In this document: piece after piece, positions 54,580 through 63,405 of the stretch | Numbering within the stretch: the first letter of the stretch is position 1 | How the letters are laid out: every line of letters starts with the position of its first letter | Origin: Alcaligenaceae bacterium | GTDB taxonomy: Bacteria > Pseudomonadota > Gammaproteobacteria > Burkholderiales > Burkholderiaceae_B | Reading direction: 5' to 3' | Assembly (NCBI GenBank): GCA_013416455.1 | Contig: JACCES010000005.1 | Span: 1 to 64,000 of the forward strand | DNA: 64,000 nucleotides | The notes under the pieces: generated by a model | The model's input: the letters and a program-made list of their open reading frames with translations, nothing else | What the model was told of the DNA's origin: nothing | The model's database searches: none | Position numbers and translations under genes: made by a program

Positions 54580-54627
54580 GCGCCCATGGAATGCCCGCGG
54601 AGATCTAAGCGGGCATTCCATGGGCGC
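54580..54627. terminator. 19-bp perfect hairpin, bidirectional terminator
   Basis: Arms GCGCCCATGGAATGCCCGC and GCGGGCATTCCATGGGCGC flank a 10-base loop. It touches the stop codon of the minus-strand Bug gene and follows the plus-strand ligase gene, so it can end both transcripts. Confidence 0.75.
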
Positions 54628-55617
54628 TTATTGGGGAGTCAGCCCCGCATCGCTGGTGAGCTGTTTCCAGAGATCGACTTGCGACTTTACGTATTGGGCC
54701 AGTTCTTCAGGTGTGCTGCCGAAGATGTCCAGGCCGAGTTCCGCGCCGCGTTTCCGCAGTGCGGCGTCTTCGAGTATGGTGCGGAGCTTCCGGTTTAATT
54801 CGGACACGATCGCGTCGGACGTTCCGGCCGGCGCGAACATGCCGAACCAGGCTACTACGTCAAACTGTGGGTAACCCAGTTCTTTCATGGTGGCCACGGA
54901 AGAAAGCGTCGGGAAGCGATCGTTCGATAATACGGCGAGCGCGCGCATCTTGCCGGAATTCAGCATCGGAGCACCGGCCGCCACGTCAATGAAGGCGAAC
55001 TGCACTTGCCCCCCAAGCAGGTCGGTGATGATTTGCGGCGAACTGCGATAGGGAACAAGCAGGAATTCAACCCCGGCGATCTTGCCCAGCTTGCTACCCG
55101 AGACAGTGCCAAAACTGTTTGAGGCACCATATGACACAGTACCCGGTTTATTGCGTGCGGCCGCGATCAGATCGTCCAGTTTCTTATGCGGTGAATCCGC
55201 GGCCACCACCAACAAGAACGTCAAGTCCCCCAATCTGCTGATGGGGGCATAATCCTTGACCGGGTCGTATGGCAGTGACTTGAACATGCTGGGGTTGGCG
55301 GCATGTGTTGTATTTGTCGTAAACAGCAGTGTGTTGCCATCAGGCTTGGCCCGCGCCACGGATTCGGCGGCGATGATGCCGCTCGCGCCGGGCTTATTTT
55401 CGACGATGACGGACACGCCCAGCTCAGGCCCGAGCTTTTCCGCTATCAGCCGGGCATAAATGTCCGTGCCGCTGCCAGGGCCAAACGGCAGCACGATTTT
55501 CAAAGGCCCCTCGATATTGGGGGAAGGCGCGGACCATGCGCGCGCCGCCGGCAGCATGAGCGCAAGGCTCAACACCGTGCGGCGGGAGACTCGGGGCTCT
55601 GTAATCGATTTTCTCAT
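54628..55617 (-). CDS. Bug-family (TctC) periplasmic receptor 4
   Basis: A 329-residue receptor with Tat-like signal (VSRRTVLSLALMLPAARAWS). The ligand loop is LKIVLPFGPGSGTDIYARLI and the later PYDPVKDYAPISRL is canonical. Divergent from the LysR gene at 55748, a usual pairing for regulators that sense the same acid. Ligand unknown. Confidence 0.92.
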   Translation of the reverse strand: MRKSITEPRVSRRTVLSLALMLPAARAWSAPSPNIEGPLKIVLPFGPGSGTDIYARLIAEKLGPELGVSVIVENKPGASGIIAAESVARAKPDGNTLLFTTNTTHAANPSMFKSLPYDPVKDYAPISRLGDLTFLLVVAADSPHKKLDDLIAAARNKPGTVSYGASNSFGTVSGSKLGKIAGVEFLLVPYRSSPQIITDLLGGQVQFAFIDVAAGAPMLNSGKMRALAVLSNDRFPTLSSVATMKELGYPQFDVVAWFGMFAPAGTSDAIVSELNRKLRTILEDAALRKRGAELGLDIFGSTPEELAQYVKSQVDLWKQLTSDAGLTPQ

Positions 55618-55747
55618 TGCGTGTCTCCGTAATAGTTTAATTATTAGCGAGAAATTCTATGTGGTTCTGTTCAATATGGACAATCGAGTTTTCGGATTAC
55701 AATGTGAGAAAAAATCACAGCTAATATATAGAATAAGTTCGAAGGGT

Positions 55748-56632
55748 ATGAGACAACTCCCGCCACTGAATGCCTTGAAGGCCTTCGATGCGGCAGCCAG
55801 ACACCTGAACTTCACACGGGCCGCAGAAGAATTGTGTGTTACGCATGGTGCTGTCAGCCGCCAGGTTGCCGCGCTCGAGGGTCATTTCCATATGACTTTG
55901 TTCGCGCGAGGCCAGAGGGTTTTGAAGCTGACGCCGGAAGGCGAGCGGCTCGCGCAGGCAACCGGGCGGGCCTTTGATGTATTGCGCTCGGTCAGTGATA
56001 CATTGCACTGTGCGAACCAGGGGGAATCCTCTTTGCGGGTGTCCGTACCGCCCTCTCTGGCAATGTGGTGGCTGATGCCGCGTCTAAGCGCACTGGACAA
56101 TGAACACACTCGGCTAGGCATTGAATTATCGACATCAACCGAGCCGGTCGATTTTGAGGCCAGCCACTATGACGCGGCAATTCGGCGTATCAACGTAGTG
56201 CCGCGCGGCTTGCGCGGCGTGCGTTTTCTCGATGGCCGGTCGGTGCCGGTCTGCAGCCCCGAATACCGGCGCCGCAACCATCTAAACGGCCCCCAGGCCC
56301 TCGTACGTGCGACCTTGCTGGTCACGCGCATCGAGAACAATGCCTGGAGTGACTGGTTTCGCGCACATGGAATGTCACGCGCCCCGGATGCGGCCATCAA
56401 GGTTCTTGACCAGCTCTATTTGGCATTGGTCGCGGCAAGGGATTCGCTGGGCGTCGCACTTGCGCCCATTGCCTTGGTGAACGAAGATGTGCGCAGAGGG
56501 AACCTTTGCATCATCGCTGATCCGCTGCCGGCGCGGCGCGCTTATGCTCTGCTGTGCCCACAAACTTCTCCCAAGCTCGATACCGTCCTGGCGTTCGGTC
56601 AATGGCTCAAGTCGCAGGCGCAGGCCGGCTGA
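55748..56632 (+). CDS. LysR-family regulator, GcvA-like
   Basis: A 294-residue regulator opening RQLPPLNALKAFDAAARHLN with helix-turn-helix FTRAAEELCVTHGAVSRQVA, the hallmark of the GcvA subgroup. The C-terminal effector domain is complete. ATG 55748 gives this typical start; the frame is open back to 55460 but lacks plausible sequence. Divergent from Bug receptor 4 across 130 bases, which it presumably controls. Confidence 0.9.
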   Translation: MRQLPPLNALKAFDAAARHLNFTRAAEELCVTHGAVSRQVAALEGHFHMTLFARGQRVLKLTPEGERLAQATGRAFDVLRSVSDTLHCANQGESSLRVSVPPSLAMWWLMPRLSALDNEHTRLGIELSTSTEPVDFEASHYDAAIRRINVVPRGLRGVRFLDGRSVPVCSPEYRRRNHLNGPQALVRATLLVTRIENNAWSDWFRAHGMSRAPDAAIKVLDQLYLALVAARDSLGVALAPIALVNEDVRRGNLCIIADPLPARRAYALLCPQTSPKLDTVLAFGQWLKSQAQAG

Positions 56633-56788
56633 AATCCTCATGCGAGCACGAAGGTATTCGAGGATATAGTATTCAACGACAAGCAAGCGCCATGGAACGG
56701 CGGGGCTGGCGTTCGGTCAATCGGCATAACCGGCATTCAGGAGTCGCATGGGTGGTGGCGGATTGTTTTTTTCAGAGATTTAACGCAC

Positions 56789-57805
56789 ATGGCTACGATC
56801 TCGTCCCATTATTTTCGTGAGTGCGTGCGCGGTGCCAGGCGCCATGGGGTGAATATCGAAGCGCTCCTGGAATCGGCCGGGATCGGCCCTGAAATACTTC
56901 ACGAGCCCGGCGCTCGCGGCGATGTGCATGCGATGGCGCGTCTCGTGCAGGTGATCTGGCGGGCTCTCGACGACGAGTTCATGGGGTTTACCGATCAGAA
57001 GGCGAAGTTCGGGCTGTTCGGGCTGATGACCCGCTTCATCATTCCTTGCGAGTCTTTGGGGCAGATGCTCCGGGCTGGCACCCGGTTCTACAATCTTGTG
57101 CGTAACGATGTGCACATGCAGTTATCGGAACAAGGTCCGGAAGCCGTGCTCGAAATCAGGTTTTCCAGGCCGGACCTGGATCCGGCGCATTATTTCCTTG
57201 AGTTCTGGATGGTGATCTGGCACAGGTTGGCAGGCTGGATGACGGGTGGACCCGTCCCGCTGAACTGGGCGTCATTCACCTTTTCCCGGCCAATTTCCTA
57301 CATCGAGGAATTCAAGTACCTGTTCCCCTGTCCGCATCGCTTCGATCAGGCGCGCAATTGTTTTGCCTTTGACGCCAGGCATTTGAGCATGCCCATCGTC
57401 AGGACGGGGGCCGAACTCAAGTCCATGCTGGCGGACGCGCCACTTCTTTTCATGACGATGCCCGCCCGGGAGGACGGTCTGGCGCGCAAAGTCCGCGCGG
57501 CCTTACTGCCCAAGGAAGACCATGCGGTGGAATTTCCGTCCATCGAGGAAGTGGCAAGGCAATTCCACATGACTTCGCAAACGTTGCGGCGGAAATTAAA
57601 GAAGGAAGCCATCAGTTACGGGCAGATAAAGGAAAACATCCGCCGGGATATCGCCATTCAGAAGGTGGTCAAGGGCAACGCGCGGATCGAAGACATCGCC
57701 CAGTCGGTGGGGTATTCCGAGACTCGTTCCTTTACCCGGGCGTTTCGTATCTGGACGGGTTCGAGCCCGCTGCAGTACCGCATTCTTTTTCATGCCAAGC
57801 GGTGA
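56789..57805 (+). CDS. AraC-family regulator (arabinose-binding-like N-domain)
   Basis: A 338-residue protein. The N-terminal 220 residues are the DUF/Arabinose_bd domain of OruR/ArgR-type regulators (SHYFRECVRGARRHGVNIEA, LMTRFIIPCESLGQ). The C-terminal double helix-turn-helix reads VARQFHMTSQTLRRKLKKEA and VGYSETRSFTRAFRIWTGSS. It lies 250 bases upstream of the UbiD-type operon on the same strand and is the best candidate to bind the shared upstream regions at 57924 and 61897. Confidence 0.9.
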   Translation: MATISSHYFRECVRGARRHGVNIEALLESAGIGPEILHEPGARGDVHAMARLVQVIWRALDDEFMGFTDQKAKFGLFGLMTRFIIPCESLGQMLRAGTRFYNLVRNDVHMQLSEQGPEAVLEIRFSRPDLDPAHYFLEFWMVIWHRLAGWMTGGPVPLNWASFTFSRPISYIEEFKYLFPCPHRFDQARNCFAFDARHLSMPIVRTGAELKSMLADAPLLFMTMPAREDGLARKVRAALLPKEDHAVEFPSIEEVARQFHMTSQTLRRKLKKEAISYGQIKENIRRDIAIQKVVKGNARIEDIAQSVGYSETRSFTRAFRIWTGSSPLQYRILFHAKR

Positions 57806-57820
57806 GCCGTTTCGATGGAT

Positions 57821-57857
57821 GGAACCATTCAATTTCCCCATTGCGGCAATGGGTTCC
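57821..57857 (+). terminator. Hairpin after the AraC gene
   Basis: CCCATTG-CGG-CAATGGG (57837-57853) lies inside outer arms GGAACC and GGTTCC (57821-57826, 57852-57857). It follows the AraC stop by 16 bases. Confidence 0.45.
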
Positions 57858-57923
57858 GCCGATTGTCAGAATAAAGGATTCTGGGCCGGGCTTGAGTGCG
57901 GCGGAAGTTCACCGGAGAGGGGC

Positions 57924-57999
57924 GGGCATCGTTTCGGTGAGGGTTTATGGCAGTTTACGTCCTATTGTTGATGCGGGACCCAATGCAGAATGCTAGCCA
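57924..57999 (+). promoter_or_regulatory. Conserved upstream region, copy 1 (before the Bug/UbiD operon)
   Basis: GGGCATCGTTT, GTGAGGG and TTATGGCAGTTT then CGTCCT match 61897-61936 at 36 of about 40 positions. Candidate promoter: -35 TTGTTG and -10 AGAATG with 16-base spacing, equivalent to TTATCG and AGAATA in copy 2. The upstream block is inferred to be an activator site. Confidence 0.65.
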
Positions 58000-58052
58000 A
58001 TAAGGAGATCCATTCCAAAACACAATGACAAATGACACGAGGAGACAAGCAC

Positions 58053-59057
58053 ATGAAGCCATCCGCTCAAACAGCACGCCGCGTCGCGATGCGTCTGGCA
58101 TTTGCACTGTCAGCCGCCGGCGCCCTGTTCGCTTCACCCGTATCCGCGCAGGCAGAGAGTTATCCGCTCAAGCCGATCAGGCTGGTCATTCCCTATGCGC
58201 CGGGCGGTTCGACCGACGCCACGGGAAGGCTCATCGCCAAGTCTCTCTCCGAGCGGTTGAAGCAGCCGGTGGTGGTCGAGAACCGCGCCGGCGCCGGCGG
58301 ATCGCTGGGCAACGAGGCCGTGGCCAAGGCCCAGCCGGATGGCTACACGCTTCTGTTCAGCGCCGCGGGGCCGCTGGCCGTGACGCCGCACACTTACGCC
58401 AAGCTCAACTATGAGCCGATAAAGGATTTCCAGCCGGTTATGCTGGTGGCGACACAGCCGCTGCTGCTGGTCGTCAATCCGGCACTCAAGGTAGACAGCG
58501 TCGCCGATCTGATCAGCGAAGCGAATGCGCGCCCCGGCAAGCTCAATTACGGTTCGTTTGGCAATGGCAGCGCCGCCCACCTCGCAGGCGAGCTCTTCAA
58601 GAGCCTGACGAAGGTTTCCATGGTGCATGTGCCCTACAAAGGCAGCGGCCCGGCCCTGATCGACCTCGTCGGCGGGCAGATCGACCTGATGTTCGACGTG
58701 TTCAGCACCGCGGCGCCGCTCGTCAAGGCCGGCAAGCTGAAGCCGATCGCGATCACGGCTGACAACCGGTCCAGTCAGTTTCCGGATGTACCCACCATGA
58801 AGGAAACGGATGTCAAAGACTTCGACGCCGGCACCTGGTTTGGCGTGCTGGCGCCGGCGGGCACTCCGCAGACCATCGTTGAACAGTTGTCCAAGGCGTT
58901 GAATGCCTCGCTGCAAGAGAAGGAACTGCGTGAAACGCTCGAATCGCAAGGGGCGGTAGTGCGTGGCGGTTCGCCAGAGGATTTCGGCAGGTTCTTTGTG
59001 GCCGAGTACGACAAATGGGGCAAAGTCGTGAAGGCTGCGGGGATCACCGCCCAATGA
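58053..59057 (+). CDS. Bug-family (TctC) periplasmic receptor 5
   Basis: A 334-residue receptor with a Sec-type signal (RRVAMRLAFALSAAGALFAS, cleavage near VSAQA). The ligand loop IRLVIPYAPGGSTDATGRLI is canonical, as is NYEPIKDFQPVML. ATG 58053 has GAGGAGA 9 bases upstream; an ATG at 58032 is less likely. First gene of the UbiX/UbiD operon, so it may take up the aromatic acid that UbiD decarboxylates. Confidence 0.93.
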   Translation: MKPSAQTARRVAMRLAFALSAAGALFASPVSAQAESYPLKPIRLVIPYAPGGSTDATGRLIAKSLSERLKQPVVVENRAGAGGSLGNEAVAKAQPDGYTLLFSAAGPLAVTPHTYAKLNYEPIKDFQPVMLVATQPLLLVVNPALKVDSVADLISEANARPGKLNYGSFGNGSAAHLAGELFKSLTKVSMVHVPYKGSGPALIDLVGGQIDLMFDVFSTAAPLVKAGKLKPIAITADNRSSQFPDVPTMKETDVKDFDAGTWFGVLAPAGTPQTIVEQLSKALNASLQEKELRETLESQGAVVRGGSPEDFGRFFVAEYDKWGKVVKAAGITAQ

Positions 59058-59160
59058 TATGGGTCAACAAGCATCGGCGGCACGCGACGGAAGGGCGCGG
59101 CCGCGCTTCGGCTCCGCCGCGCCATGCCGCACGGCACGCCTCAAGGAAGGGAGCGGGGAT

Positions 59161-59742
59161 ATGAGCCTGCCACTGGTCGTTGCCATCACCGGAGCGACGG
59201 GCGTAATCTATGGGGTGGAATTACTGCGTGTCCTGAAGGAACTGGGGCAGGAAACCCATCTGATCATCAGTGAGTCGGCAGGCCTGAATCTCAAGATCGA
59301 GACCGAGCACTCACTCAAAGAGGTGCGGGCCATGGCCGATGTCGTTTATCCGAACAAGGATGTCGGCGCGGCCGTGGCCAGCGGGTCGTTCCGTACCCGC
59401 GGGATGATCGTGGCGCCATGCAGCATCAAGACGCTCTCCGGTATTGCCAATTCTTACACAGCCAACCTCGTCGTGCGCGCCGCCGACGTTACGCTCAAGG
59501 AACAGCGCAAGCTGGTGCTCATGGTGCGTGAGACTCCGCTGCACAAAGGGCACCTGGAACTCATGATGCGTGCCGCCGATTGTGGCGCCGTCCTGCTGCC
59601 ACCGGTTCCGGCCTTCTATCACAAACCGGCCACAATCATGGACCTCATCCATCAGAGCATCGGCAAAGCCCTCGATCAGGTCGGCATCGAGCATGAGCTG
59701 TTCCGGCGCTGGGCCGGACACGCTGGAAGCAGGTCCCAGTGA
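59161..59742 (+). CDS. ubiX: Flavin prenyltransferase UbiX
   Basis: A 193-residue flavoprotein that attaches dimethylallyl to FMN, giving the prenylated FMN used by UbiD. Motifs: AITGATGVIYGVELLRVL (flavin loop), SGSFRTRGMIVAPCSIKTL (active site), LVLMVRETPLH and AGHAGSRSQ tail. GGGAGCGGGG precedes ATG 59161. Ends in a GTGA overlap with the next gene. Here it serves the catabolic UbiD three genes on rather than ubiquinone synthesis, as inferred from context. Confidence 0.93.
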   Translation: MSLPLVVAITGATGVIYGVELLRVLKELGQETHLIISESAGLNLKIETEHSLKEVRAMADVVYPNKDVGAAVASGSFRTRGMIVAPCSIKTLSGIANSYTANLVVRAADVTLKEQRKLVLMVRETPLHKGHLELMMRAADCGAVLLPPVPAFYHKPATIMDLIHQSIGKALDQVGIEHELFRRWAGHAGSRSQ

Positions 59743-60191
59743 ACGGATCCGTACGGCGCGCACTGGACTACCTGGCCGCGCATCGGGTGATGACTCTCGC
59801 CACCTGCGGCCCGCAAGGGCCGTGGGCGGCGGCCGTTTTCTACGCGAGCCGTGGTTTCAACCTTTATTTCCTGTCTTCACCGCGTTCGCGTCACGCTGTC
59901 GACGTTGCGGCCGACAGCCGGGCGGCGGCGACAGTGCAGGAGGATTACGCCGAGTGGGGCGATATCCGGGGGGTCCAGCTGGAAGGCCGGGTCGAACGGC
60001 TGTCCGGCGCTGACGAAGCCGAAGCGCGTGCGCTGTACGGCATGAAGTTCCCGCTGGTGGCGGGAGCGGGGCCCGCGCCGGCCCCGATCGTGGCCGCTCT
60101 GGCTCGTGTGCACTGGTACCGGCTGGCCCCGACCCGCGCCTATTTCATTGACAACTCGCGCGGCTTCGGCCATCGCGACCAAGTGCTTTAA
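59739..60191 (+). CDS. PNPOx-like flavin-binding protein
   Basis: A 150-residue split-barrel protein of the pyridoxamine-phosphate-oxidase superfamily (HRVMTLATCGPQGPWAAAVF, YASRGFNLYFLSSPRSRHA, VQEDYAEWGDIRGVQLEGRV). The GTG start overlaps the ubiX stop. The fold binds FMN, F420 or heme; its place between ubiX and ubiD suggests a role in handling the prenylated flavin or in reducing a pathway intermediate, but there is no direct evidence. Confidence 0.8.
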   Translation: MNGSVRRALDYLAAHRVMTLATCGPQGPWAAAVFYASRGFNLYFLSSPRSRHAVDVAADSRAAATVQEDYAEWGDIRGVQLEGRVERLSGADEAEARALYGMKFPLVAGAGPAPAPIVAALARVHWYRLAPTRAYFIDNSRGFGHRDQVL

Positions 60192-60273
60192 CGTCCGGGG
60201 CCGGAAGCCGAAGCGAGCCCCGGCTGGTGCGAGAAGCGCAGGCCGCTTCATTACAATCCGAGGAGAACAATAC

Positions 60274-61800
60274 ATGAATCATCCGACCGACAGCACGCCC
60301 CGCGAACAGACTGGTTTCATGGATTTGCGCGAAATGCTGCAGCGCCTGGAGGACGCCGGCGAATTGCATCGTATCCAGGCCGAAGTCGACTGGGATCGCG
60401 AACTGGGCGCGGTGACGCGCAAGGCCCTGGAGCGCAGGGCTCCAGCGCTTCTGTTCGAGGCGATCAAGGGTTACCGCGAAGGTCGGTGCACCCGTCTCGT
60501 CACCAGCCTCCTGGCCAGCGATGCGCGGTTGCGGCAGGTGCTCGGCTTGCCTCGCGATCTGTCGAACCGCGATCTGGTGCGGCACGTGATGAAGAAGAAT
60601 CTCGAAAAACTCCCGCCGGTGCTGGTGGACACCGGGCCGGTGAAGGAAAACATGGTCCTGGGCGATGCCATCGACCTGTTCGAATTCCCGGTGCCGCGCT
60701 GGCATCACCTGGAGGGTGGCCGCTACATCAATACCTTTGCTTCGATCGTCACACGCGATCCCGACACCGGCATCATGAACATCGGGGTCTACCGGGGCAT
60801 GATCAGCACGAAAAAATCGATTTCGACGCTGCTGGTCAAGGGGGGACAGCATTGGGGACGCCATTTCGCCAGATATGCCGAGCTCGGGCAGCCGATGCCG
60901 GTCGCCTGCATCATCGGCTGGGACCCGATGATGGACTTCATCGCCGGCAGCCCGATTGCGCCCGGGGTGTGCGAGTATGACGTCATGGGCGCTTATCGTA
61001 ACGAGCCGGTGAAGCTGGTCAAGTGCGAGACCGTCGATCTGGAGGTGCCCGCGAGCGCCGAGATCGTGATCGAGGGGCACATCAGCGCCGATCCGGAAAC
61101 TTTCGAGATGGAGGGCCCATTCGGCGAGGCAACCGGCCATATTTCCGACTTGCCCACCCGCAGGCCGGCGATCCAGGTTTCATGCATCACGCATCGCGAC
61201 GACCCGATTTTCCGCGGCACGCTCGAAGGCACGATGCCGGGCTCGATGAGCGAGAACGGCTACATGGGATCCGTGCAGCGCGCAGCCACCGCCTGGAATA
61301 TTCTGGTGGCGGCGGGCATCCCGGGCATCCTCGATGTGGTGTGCCTGCCCATCACGGTGGGCGTAAACATCGTCGTTCAGATCAAGAAGCACTACCAGGG
61401 GCAGCCCAAGCAGATCGCCGCCGCACTCTGGGGCAACAGTGCCGCACAGTACAAGTACAAGAACGTGATAGTGGTCGAAGACGAAATCGACCCGACCAGC
61501 TATGAGCAGCTTGACTGGGCTCTCGCCTTCCGCGTGAACGCAGGTGAAGGCGGCATCACCGTATTCCCTGGCATTTTCGGGTCGGTGCTCGATCCCAGCA
61601 CGCCGCTTGCGGAGCGCGACGTCAATCAATTGGGCTGCGCGCAATGGAACCGGGTGTTGATCGATGCCACCCGCAACTGGAACTTCGAACGCCGCAAGGA
61701 GTGGGGAAACGAGCGCTTCCCGCCGACCGTGCGCCCCGCGCCGGAGGACGAGAAGCGCGTGCTCGAGCGCTGGGACGAGTTCGGCTTTCCGTCCAGGTAG
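60274..61800 (+). CDS. ubiD: UbiD-family decarboxylase (prenyl-FMN dependent)
   Basis: A 508-residue reversible (de)carboxylase. The catalytic region is MEGPFGEATGHISDLP with the Glu pair of the E-x4-E type; IMNIGVYRGMISTKKSIS carries the conserved Arg region, and GQPKQIAAALWG is also typical. AGGAGA precedes ATG 60274. Together with UbiX and the CoA ligase it suggests a catabolic decarboxylase for an aromatic or unsaturated acid rather than the ubiquinone enzyme; substrate not determinable. Confidence 0.92.
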   Translation: MNHPTDSTPREQTGFMDLREMLQRLEDAGELHRIQAEVDWDRELGAVTRKALERRAPALLFEAIKGYREGRCTRLVTSLLASDARLRQVLGLPRDLSNRDLVRHVMKKNLEKLPPVLVDTGPVKENMVLGDAIDLFEFPVPRWHHLEGGRYINTFASIVTRDPDTGIMNIGVYRGMISTKKSISTLLVKGGQHWGRHFARYAELGQPMPVACIIGWDPMMDFIAGSPIAPGVCEYDVMGAYRNEPVKLVKCETVDLEVPASAEIVIEGHISADPETFEMEGPFGEATGHISDLPTRRPAIQVSCITHRDDPIFRGTLEGTMPGSMSENGYMGSVQRAATAWNILVAAGIPGILDVVCLPITVGVNIVVQIKKHYQGQPKQIAAALWGNSAAQYKYKNVIVVEDEIDPTSYEQLDWALAFRVNAGEGGITVFPGIFGSVLDPSTPLAERDVNQLGCAQWNRVLIDATRNWNFERRKEWGNERFPPTVRPAPEDEKRVLERWDEFGFPSR

Positions 61801-61805
61801 GCGGC

Positions 61806-61823
61806 TCCCGGATATTCCCGGGA
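61806..61823 (+). terminator. Short hairpin after ubiD
   Basis: TCCCGG-ATATTC-CCGGGA, 5 bases after the stop; without a T run. Confidence 0.4.
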
Positions 61824-61838
61824 AACGCTGAAAATCCA

Positions 61839-61863
61839 TTAGTGTCAACGGGCCCTGGTCCGG
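61839..61863 (+). repeat. Dispersed 25-base repeat, copy 2
   Basis: TTAGTGTCAACGGGCCCTGG and TCCGG match 39239-39263 at 23 of 25 positions. It lies directly upstream of the conserved promoter region at 61897. Confidence 0.6.
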
Positions 61864-61896
61864 GCCGATGAAGCGGGAAAGCGCCCGGCAAAAAAT

Positions 61897-61975
61897 GGGC
61901 ATCGTTTTTGTGAGGGCTTATGGCAGTTTCCGTCCTGTTATCGAATGGGGGGGCGAGGCAGAATACTCCCCATAT
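61897..61975 (+). promoter_or_regulatory. Conserved upstream region, copy 2 (before the PaaK/LLM unit)
   Basis: Same block as 57924-57999: GGGCATCGTTT, GTGAGGG, TTATGGCAGTTT, CGTCCT and the AGAAT -10-like box after a 16-base spacer. It lies about 50-130 bases upstream of the ligase start, indicating that both units are controlled together. Confidence 0.65.
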
Positions 61976-62026
61976 CTATGACGTTGCGTTTATGGAAGCG
62001 CAGTGCGATTTCGGGAGGAAGACATC

Positions 62027-63343
62027 GTGATCAATCAGTTCGTGGGGCCGCGCAGCTCATTTGAATTGGAACCCATCGAGCGGGCCAGCATAGACGAGCT
62101 GCGGGCGGTGCAATTGGCCCGGATGCGGCGGGTGCTGCGCCATGCTTACGACAACGTGGAGCCGTACCGAACGAAGTGCCTGGCTGCCCAGATTCATCCC
62201 GATGACCTCACTTGCCTTGAAGACCTGAGCCGTTTTCCCACTACGGTGAAGCAGGACTTCCGTACCCATTATCCCTACGGCATGCTGGCGGTCCCGGTCG
62301 AGCAGCTGGCGCGCATCCATGCTTCCAGCGGCACCACGGGCAAGCCGGCGGTTGTGGGCTATACCGAGCGCGACATGGAAACCTGGGCCGGGGTGGTGGC
62401 TCGCAGTTTGAGGGCCGCCGGGGCCCGTCCGGGCGACCGCGTGCATAACGCCTACAACTACGGCTTGTTCACCGGTGGGCTGGGTTCCCACGACGGCGCG
62501 CATTATCTGGGGTGTACGGTGATTCCCGCGTCGGGAGGCCATACCGAGCGCCAGGTGCAGTTGCTGGTGGATCTCAAGCCCACCATCATCATGGTGACGC
62601 CATCGTACTTGCTGAATGTCGCCGACGAAGTCGAGCGGCAGGGGGTCGATGTGTCGCAGCTGTCGCTGCGCCTGGCGCTGGTCGGCGCAGAACCATGGAC
62701 AGAAGCCATGCGCCGGGAAATCAATCAGCGGCTGAATCTCACCGCCATTGATTACTACGGCATCTCTGAAATCATGGGGCCGGGTGTGGCGGTGGAATGC
62801 GGCGAGACCCTGGATGGCCCCACGCTGTGGGAAGACCACTTCTACCCGGAAATCATCGATCCGGATACGGGCGAAGTCCTGCCGGACGGGGAATGGGGTG
62901 AGCTGGTCGTCACGACGCTTACCAAAGAGGCCCTGCCAGTCATCCGTTATCGTACGCGCGACATCACGCGGCTCCTGCCCGGCACGGCGCGGCCCATGCG
63001 CCGCCTCGACCGTTTCACCGGGCGGTCCGACGACATGCTCATCGTGCGCGGCGTGAACATGTTTCCGTCGCAGGTCGAAGAGCAGATTCTCGGCATCCCG
63101 CAACTGGCCGGCCACTATCAGATCGAAGTCAGCAGGCACGGGGCCCTGGATCAGCTCACCGTCAATGTCGAGCTGCGCGTCGACGAGGAACAGGCCAGCG
63201 TGCCGAATCTGGCGCGCGAACTGGCCCGCCGCATCAAGACCGTGATCGGTATTTCGGCTGCCATCAATGTGGTGGCGCCCGGCGTGATCGAACGCTCGCA
63301 GGGCAAGGCGGTCCGCGTCATAGATCACCGCAAGCTGCGCTGA
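62027..63343 (+). CDS. Phenylacetate-CoA ligase-like (PaaK family) ligase 2
   Basis: A 438-residue AMP-forming CoA ligase with P-loop HASSGTTGKPAVVGYTERD, adenylation motif DYYGISEIMGPGVAVE, hinge RYRTRDITRLLPG and C-terminal RSDDMLIVRGVNMFPSQVEE. Strongly similar along its length to 53180-54499. GTG 62027 is supported by GGGAGGA 8 bases upstream; GTG 62003 is an alternative. Probably activates the acid made or used by the UbiD operon, given the shared upstream region. Confidence 0.92.
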   Translation: MINQFVGPRSSFELEPIERASIDELRAVQLARMRRVLRHAYDNVEPYRTKCLAAQIHPDDLTCLEDLSRFPTTVKQDFRTHYPYGMLAVPVEQLARIHASSGTTGKPAVVGYTERDMETWAGVVARSLRAAGARPGDRVHNAYNYGLFTGGLGSHDGAHYLGCTVIPASGGHTERQVQLLVDLKPTIIMVTPSYLLNVADEVERQGVDVSQLSLRLALVGAEPWTEAMRREINQRLNLTAIDYYGISEIMGPGVAVECGETLDGPTLWEDHFYPEIIDPDTGEVLPDGEWGELVVTTLTKEALPVIRYRTRDITRLLPGTARPMRRLDRFTGRSDDMLIVRGVNMFPSQVEEQILGIPQLAGHYQIEVSRHGALDQLTVNVELRVDEEQASVPNLARELARRIKTVIGISAAINVVAPGVIERSQGKAVRVIDHRKLR

Positions 63344-63405
63344 CATCCCTCCGCGGCAGATGCCTGCCGCTCCATTTTTCAACCCACCAGCAAATGGAGA
63401 CATTC

